Source: Pyrenula massariospora
Taxonomy: Eukaryota; Ascomycota; Eurotiomycetes; Pyrenulales; Pyrenulaceae
Direction of reading: 5' to 3'
NCBI GenBank assembly: GCA_021030905.1
Contig: JAGFMI010000001.1
Location: 2,647,230-2,711,229, forward strand
DNA length: 64,000 nucleotides
This document shows positions 58,659 to 64,000 of the stretch, in pieces. Each line of letters opens with the position of its first letter. Within the stretch, counting starts at the first letter, position 1. The notes beneath the pieces were generated by a model. It was not told the DNA's origin, did no database searches, and was given only the letters and a program-made list of their open reading frames with translations. Both the position numbers and the translations under genes were made by a program.

Positions 58659-59642
58659 ATGGGAAAGCGGAAACGTGAGGAGCCCGAGGGTCGTCGGGTC
58701 TCCCAAAACAACCTTCCCTGGATGACCAATAACACTAACAATGCGCCTGCAAGCAATACCCGCAACGGCTTTCAAGGCCTACCAGCTTTGCCAAGGATCC
58801 TGGATGACAAAGTAAGAGCTTCAGTCTTTACCCACCAAGGTATTCTCAATGCGGCGCAGAACCTAGACGCAAATGCAAGCTATGAAAGGCTCGAATTCCT
58901 CGGAGATGCATACCTTGAGATCTTTTCCGCCAAGCTTATTTTTGCACAATTCCCGAATATGGGTCCAGGCAAGATGACACAATTGAGATCTAGCCTAGTT
59001 AGGAATGAAACCCTAGCCGGGTTTGCGCTGTCCTATCAATTCGATAAACAAGCAAGATTACCCGGTGGGCCGCTAGGCTCGAACGCCCAGATCAAAATGC
59101 TTGGCGACATATTCGAAGCCTATGTGGCTGGGGTCATTATTTCGAACCCTAAAAATGGCGAGGAGCAGGTGGAAAAATGGCTGGGAAACCTGTGGGCGCC
59201 ACTCGTCGCGTCTCCCAAACAGGTTACTTTACCCACTGAGAAGGATAGGGTGGCCAAAGAGACCCTTGCCAAGAAAATAGGGGGCGCCGGTATTGTCATT
59301 GATTACAGGGACTATCAGGCCCCACTTAAGGAGAAAGGGGAACCAGACCATTATTTCGTTGGAGCCTATCTCAATGGATGGGGACGGGAAGACTTGCATT
59401 TGGGTAGCGGGCAGGGCAACAAGAGAGCTACGGCAGGGCAATTGGCAGCAGCAGCAGCACTAGAGAATCCTGTACTGGAAGAGATTGCTCGTATCAAGAA
59501 GGATCACGACGCACGGGTGAAAGAAGAGGTGATGAAGGAAGCAGCTGCAAGCGGAAGAACTTACGAGGAACAGCTTCAGTGGAATAGAGCAAGGATCAAG
59601 GCGGCGAAAGAAGCAAAGCCCCGAAACGAGAAATTACATTGA
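58659..59642 (+). CDS. RNase III (Rnt1-like double-stranded-RNA endonuclease)
   Basis: Intronless, 327 residues. The RNase III signature is S-Y-E-R-L-E-F-L-G-D-A-Y-L-E, carrying the catalytic Glu and Asp. The second acidic pair is in M-L-G-D-I-F-E-A-Y-V-A-G. Both metal-binding pairs are present, so the enzyme should be active, unlike the ribosomal mL44/mL57 relatives that lose them. The C-terminal part, with D-H-Y-F-V-G-A-Y-L-N-G and G-Q-G-N-K-R-A-T-A-G-Q-L-A-A-A-A-A-L, fits a double-stranded-RNA-binding domain. A charged helical tail follows. The N-terminus K-R-K-R-E-E resembles a nuclear signal. Rnt1-type enzymes process rRNA, snRNA and snoRNA precursors in the nucleus. It is divergent from the mS33 gene. 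Confidence 0.9.
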   Translation: MGKRKREEPEGRRVSQNNLPWMTNNTNNAPASNTRNGFQGLPALPRILDDKVRASVFTHQGILNAAQNLDANASYERLEFLGDAYLEIFSAKLIFAQFPNMGPGKMTQLRSSLVRNETLAGFALSYQFDKQARLPGGPLGSNAQIKMLGDIFEAYVAGVIISNPKNGEEQVEKWLGNLWAPLVASPKQVTLPTEKDRVAKETLAKKIGGAGIVIDYRDYQAPLKEKGEPDHYFVGAYLNGWGREDLHLGSGQGNKRATAGQLAAAAALENPVLEEIARIKKDHDARVKEEVMKEAAASGRTYEEQLQWNRARIKAAKEAKPRNEKLH

Positions 59643-59892
59643 AATATCGAGTAAAAGTCAACACGAGCGTGCTAGACGGCCTTCAGCAGAGTGAATACCT
59701 GGGTCTCAAGCTTAATGTGTTTGCCCTGCAACTTAAGGATCTCGAACCCTCTATGTTACTCTAGACATCCATGCAACTCCACAAAAGCCTGTCAGCCTCC
59801 ATCCGACCAAGCTGTTAGTAGTCCGCATCGCTCCAATCGCCATTCCACCTTTTCCCATGACGTCCACGAATGGCATTGATGTGGCTAAGTTT

Positions 59893-61260
59893 CTACTTCA
59901 AATTAGCTATTTGCGCGCAAATCTGTCTATTGACAGCAAAATTGGCCACACGGATTGGACCTACCTTTCCCTCATCAAGAAGACAGTCTTTTGCTGCATT
60001 AATCCGTCGACTCTCCAGCTCAGCCTTCGCCTTTTCTGCGTCCGACTTGCCTAGCTGCCGATCCGAGTGAAATATCTTTTGTTTCTCCTTATAAGCCTTT
60101 GAAATCTGGGCGTCGGTCGCTGTTATGGGTAGTCCCAAGACTTCAAAATGAGTCCGCAAGTCGCGGACCGGATCGGCAGATGTTGAAGTTGTTTGACCAC
60201 CTTTGTAATTATGACGTGAGCTCTGATTCCCTGGCTTGTCATAATAATCGTCAGTGTATCCTTCACAATAAGTTCGGGTACTCCCGGAGCGGCTTTTATC
60301 CTTATGAGATAGTGGAAGGTCTTCCTCGAAGAAACGGGTATCGTTAAATCGTGCCGTGAACTCATCGTAATCGACATTCTCCGAAGATGGTCGAGGGCGA
60401 GAAGAGTAGTATTCGTTCTCAGAATAGGTATCTTTTCGTCCAGATCGACTTTCTCGTTCTGTGCGTCTGTATTCGGCCCTTGGTGGACTATCGTCTCTGT
60501 ATTTTGAGCTCTGCTTTCTCTTAGAGCGATCTCCCGCATCTCGTTCAGTCTGTCTATCATATGTCCTACTGTCAGTCCTTGCTCGGTCAGATCTCGAAGA
60601 TTTCGAGTCATCATCGTCTTTCTCATCGTTGCGCGTTATGTACCAGCCTGCACGTTCCCACTTTCGAATTTTCTTGTCCATTTCGTAGTCATCCATCTCG
60701 TATCGCTCTACGTGGCGATCTCTGTACGCTTGTTTCAATCCTTTCATGACCTCTATCGAAGCTTCCTTGAATAGACTACGGGAGGATTGTGACTTGCCAT
60801 AAATGCGGTCAATATTAGTGTCCGTAATATCATAGATCACTTCTTCGATCTGTCTGAAAAGATCATCAAAGTTCATGGCATGATTCTTGCTTCTCCCATC
60901 CTCTTGGCGTTGCAATAACAACTTGATGATTTCACGCTCACTTTGTTCATAATATTTCCGAGAAAGTCCTCTGTCTCTGGCAATTATCTGAGCCGTCTCT
61001 TGCACAAGAGTAACCCATTCTCGAAAAGCTGATTTTTTGATTTCAATATCCATATCGCGACGACATTGTCTTCTATCTTCGTCCCTACGACTATGATATT
61101 CGGACGTGCGCCTTGCCTCCGTCTTACGGGAGGGCTCGTAACTTTGTCGACGATCATAGTCGCGGCCTGGGTCGATGCTACATGTTCGTTGACTTTGCTT
61201 TGGTACGCGCACGTACTCGTAACCGTCGTCATATTTACTACGATGCCGGTCGGCCGGCAT
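59893..61260 (-). CDS. protein with a C-terminal J-like domain (HPD replaced by HSD)
   Basis: 455 residues from the ATG at 61260; an in-frame GTG at 61290 was rejected. The N-terminal third is rich in Arg, Asp, Ser and Tyr. A helical block follows (AFREWVTLVQETAQIIARD, then DLFRQIEEVIYDITDTNIDR). The middle is low-complexity with many S-R and R-D pairs. Near the end, L-R-T-H-F-E-V-L-G-L-P-I-T-A-T-D-A-Q-I-S then K-E-K-Q-K-I-F-H-S-D-R resembles a J domain. The central H-P-D that activates Hsp70 reads H-S-D. The last 20 residues may be changed by a short candidate intron at a GTAGGT after L-L-D-E-G. Cellular role is unknown; the S-R/R-D composition resembles RNA-associated proteins, an inference only. 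Confidence 0.7.
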   Translation of the reverse strand: MPADRHRSKYDDGYEYVRVPKQSQRTCSIDPGRDYDRRQSYEPSRKTEARRTSEYHSRRDEDRRQCRRDMDIEIKKSAFREWVTLVQETAQIIARDRGLSRKYYEQSEREIIKLLLQRQEDGRSKNHAMNFDDLFRQIEEVIYDITDTNIDRIYGKSQSSRSLFKEASIEVMKGLKQAYRDRHVERYEMDDYEMDKKIRKWERAGWYITRNDEKDDDDSKSSRSDRARTDSRTYDRQTERDAGDRSKRKQSSKYRDDSPPRAEYRRTERESRSGRKDTYSENEYYSSRPRPSSENVDYDEFTARFNDTRFFEEDLPLSHKDKSRSGSTRTYCEGYTDDYYDKPGNQSSRHNYKGGQTTSTSADPVRDLRTHFEVLGLPITATDAQISKAYKEKQKIFHSDRQLGKSDAEKAKAELESRRINAAKDCLLDEGKVGPIRVANFAVNRQICAQIANLK

Positions 61261-63013
61261 TTCATCCGTAAACGTCTTGCTGTGACCCACGGTCGCTAAA
61301 TCTAGAGGGTCCTGTAGAGTAGGTATATTTACCCGGTGTTTAAAATGAAACCTGGTTTTTATGATGAGGTTACAGATAGTCGGAAACCGCGATAAGGTGA
61401 ACTTCAGTCATTCTTGCACTTGAACGCGGATGAAAGGATTTTGGAGCGTCGCTAGTCAAAGCGCTCTGAAGTTAGAGACAAAGACTTTTGATAATCGAAG
61501 TTCGCATGCGTACACGATAATCGAGGCGAGTTGAACCATCCATCGATCTGTTTGCAGACAAAGAAGTCAAGTCTTTGAGTGTCATGACATGGAATTTGAG
61601 GTTGCATAAAGATTTACGTATCAAGCTCAGCTACCGTTTGAGGCGATGGTACATTATCCTGACACGAAATATGCTCCACCGTGCCGCTTCCTAGCAAGAG
61701 ATTGTTCCGAGAAACTTTTGGTTCTAATATAAGACACCAGGCATAATTTGATACGTCCAAAACACCAGACCATCAACTAGATCGCGAGATCTTCGTGAAT
61801 AACTCATGACTAGCCATTAGCTGCCAGCAAGGCGGCGAAATCTTCGGTGTAGAGTCGTTGGGGCTTTTGATACTGCGGCAAACTCGTCATCGGCCGATAT
61901 CGCGGGTATTCTTCGTACGTCAGTGGTGAGGTAGTAGTCAATCCCCAGTAACAATTAGAAAGTACAGACGAGAGAAACTTCGTATTCTTAACGTGACTAG
62001 AGTCTATCCATTCCAATGCCTTCCTAGATCTTAGAGACATCGAGTTTTCAGGAGTCCGTACGCTCGTATCTGTCATTAAGGTCTAATGCTGTAAAAGTGA
62101 GACGTACGTGAACTTGGACTTAGATTTATCAGGCCAACGTCTCCGTTGCGTTTTCCCAAGGCTCTATAGCTCTCACCGATGATGTTACAAATCTTTAAAT
62201 TGTGAACACTAGTATCAAGGCTGTTCGCCTCAACCGGAGTCCTACTGGCTATGCATGGTATTTCGTGTCCTGAAAGATATCCAAGAAGGCCTGATGGGCC
62301 ACCATAAGCCACATCTTATGCTCACCTAATTACAACTAGTGTTACCGCTAAGACCACTTCCGAATACTTCCCGAAACCTTTCAGCCAGATAATCAGGTGC
62401 AAAGTAACAGGCAATATTTTTTCACTTGTCTTTTTATCGTTCCAGCCATGGTGACACAAACTTTCTCAATCTGGTTGGTGTGGATGTCATGTGGTTTGCC
62501 GCGGAAGTGGCGTCTTGCTCGGCTGAAGTCGAGCTCTGGAGCCTCCGCGCTTCAATCATCGTACATTTGGTCGATTTGTTTGTTGTTCCTTCCGCTTGTG
62601 CTCTACATCATATTAGCTTGATGATGCTTTGGTTGCCATTGCTTTTTTCTTCTCCTATGGACTTTTCCAATCGCCCGCAATGCGGCATGCGCTTCTGATA
62701 ATATTTCTTCGATTATAAGCCTAGTTCGAGCGATTGAATTTCCAGTCATAGACACTTAAACTACACCTCTAGAGTTGATTTTCTGGAGGTTGAAATCGCA
62801 GATATTCCATCCTCTGAGCAAGATTCTCGGCTTTCCGACTCCAGGACCGCGACGATCTAGGCATCTTTTTCATCACTGAGGTCTCAAATCCTCTCAAAGT
62901 CCCTTTGGCTCGCGATCGCCACGGAAGGCTTGCGAGCTTTGAAGTCTGAAACAGAAAATCATTTGAACGGGGTTCCTTTGACATATGAGACACGTCCGAC
63001 AGGACAGGCCGTG
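61261..63013. other. intergenic region, weak frames only
   Basis: Minus-strand frames at 62312-62076 and 62076-61810 abut and read somewhat like protein (for example PSGLLGYLSGHEIPCIASRT). The only intron that would join them is under 25 nt. Plus frames near 62397-62698 are hydrophobic but lack other support. No gene is called. Confidence 0.4.
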
Positions 63014-64000
63014 ATGCCAACATCAAGCCTTTGCTGCATCCCATTGCAGACGACTAGTGACGCAATCAATAGTTTGATCAAACCACGTACCTTGAAGAAA
63101 TACAAATATGCTCCTCTCACGGGCGAAAAATCTATTCGAATCCTCAGGCTAGATCCAGGAGAGCGAGACGAAAGCTTGCAAGGCTCTCTCATACAGGCTC
63201 ACCTTGACAGCATGGAAGTTTATGACGCGCTATCCTACGCCTGGGGCTCAAGTAAAAAGCCTTCGAGATTGTATACCTCAGATGGATATCTCTCGATCAC
63301 AAAATCGCTTTTCAATGCTTTGCGTGACATACGTTCTCCAACATCCACGATTATGGTATGGGCTGATGCAATATGCATTGATCAGAAGAATCTGAACGAG
63401 AGAGGGAGGCAAGTTGGTATAATGAAGGATATTTTCAGTTCTGCTTCATGCGTAATAGCGTATCTCGGGCCAGAGACTTCCAACAGCAAACTTGCGATGC
63501 AGACTATGCGCCAAATAGCCATGACCCTGCGGCGTAAGACTCTGCTTAAAGATGAAAATTTGTCAATATCTGAATGCGAGGAAAAAGCACCATGGCCTTC
63601 GGACCTGCCCTCAATTCCTGATTCTTGGGCAGGTGAACTATTACCGCCGATAGAGTCCCGCGAGCTCCTTGCCATTCAACAGCTATTGACCAACTCATGG
63701 TTTTACCGGCGCTGGATAATCCAAGAAGTGGTTGTGGCGGCTAGGCTGGACGTCGTGTACGGCGCCATGAGGGTTCAATGGTGCGATTTTTACTTTCAGA
63801 CTCGGGAGGGGACAAAAAATCTTAGTTCTGATGGTCTTCTAAGTCCGAAAGATGTCCTCGGGTTCTATTATCTCAATCATTTGAGCGAAATCCGCTCGGA
63901 ATTCCAGGGTAGCACGCGTCGGGATCTACTTGACAACATCGACACCTTTGAAGATTTTAAGTGCTTAGAGCTAAATGATCGTATCATCAGTCTTATGGGT
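63014..64000 (+). CDS. HET-domain protein, N-terminal part (cut by window end)
   Basis: The frame from ATG 63014 is open to the end of the window (329 residues). The HET domain shows K-Y-A-P-L-T-G-E-K-S-I-R-I-L-R-L at its start. Its three motifs follow: Y-D-A-L-S-Y-A-W-G-S, then V-W-A-D-A-I-C-I-D-Q-K-N, then W-F-Y-R-R-W-I-I-Q-E-V-V. HET domains mediate programmed cell death after non-self fusion in filamentous ascomycetes; many copies per genome are of unknown role. This one belongs to the common stand-alone type beginning with an I-R-I-L-R-L strand, and is not of the het-E kind seen at 7.3-10.8 kb. Whether further domains follow is outside the window. Confidence 0.88.
   Translation, partial: MPTSSLCCIPLQTTSDAINSLIKPRTLKKYKYAPLTGEKSIRILRLDPGERDESLQGSLIQAHLDSMEVYDALSYAWGSSKKPSRLYTSDGYLSITKSLFNALRDIRSPTSTIMVWADAICIDQKNLNERGRQVGIMKDIFSSASCVIAYLGPETSNSKLAMQTMRQIAMTLRRKTLLKDENLSISECEEKAPWPSDLPSIPDSWAGELLPPIESRELLAIQQLLTNSWFYRRWIIQEVVVAARLDVVYGAMRVQWCDFYFQTREGTKNLSSDGLLSPKDVLGFYYLNHLSEIRSEFQGSTRRDLLDNIDTFEDFKCLELNDRIISLMG

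Noticed and set aside
61810-62312. Two adjoining minus frames, 78 and 88 codons
   Set aside because: No usable intron between them and no known domain; could be real but is not supported.
1-64000. tRNA, rRNA and CRISPR arrays
   Set aside because: I looked for tRNA box B-like words, rRNA-like conserved stretches and regularly spaced repeats and saw none beyond the ankyrin-coding units; no search program was run.

Overview
The window is nuclear DNA of a filamentous ascomycete (Pezizomycotina). Genes have short introns with GT(A/G)AGT-like donors, CTAAC-type branch sites and AG acceptors. There are no bacterial ribosome-binding sites or operons. The content is typical of moulds: two HET-domain genes, a Zn(II)2Cys6 regulator, two cytochromes P450, a SAT4/PTH11-like membrane protein and an Atg37-type acyl-CoA-binding protein. 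I cannot place it to genus. No rRNA, tRNA or CRISPR array was seen. Spliced coordinates run from start to stop codon, and exon limits are in each evidence field.

Layout. 0-6.2 kb holds core genes: the tail of an MFS transporter, an LSM14/Scd6 RNA-granule protein and an Atg37-like acyl-CoA-binding protein. 6.9-11.8 kb holds a HET-NACHT-ankyrin NLR-type allorecognition gene, bracketed by two diverged copies of a roughly 230-bp sequence. 12-17.2 kb holds a WD40 protein and a large multi-spanning membrane protein. 17.2-22.8 kb is a gene desert with one near-perfect palindrome. 22.8-39.4 kb reads as a small catabolic or tailoring cluster: a Zn2Cys6 regulator, a short-chain dehydrogenase, an FAD monooxygenase, a lipocalin-like protein, a P450, a SAT4-like membrane protein and a second P450 that appears frameshifted. 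No PKS, NRPS or terpene synthase is present. 39.4-54.7 kb is gene-poor accessory DNA with an unknown secreted protein, a broken and an intact copy of a secreted zincin metalloprotease, and an Rtt106-like protein. 54.7-61.3 kb returns to core genes: a DUF885 hydrolase, a small conserved protein, mitochondrial ribosomal protein mS33, an RNase III and a J-like-domain protein. The window ends inside a second HET gene.

Themes. The regulator and the neighbouring dehydrogenase share an identical 12-base inverted sequence in their upstream regions, a candidate site for the regulator. At least eight stretches of the core regions show an abrupt C-rich to G-rich switch along the strand, in both coding and non-coding DNA. 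This pattern is absent from the accessory stretches and is not explained by the genes. All functional calls are from reading the sequence and family knowledge; no database search was run.
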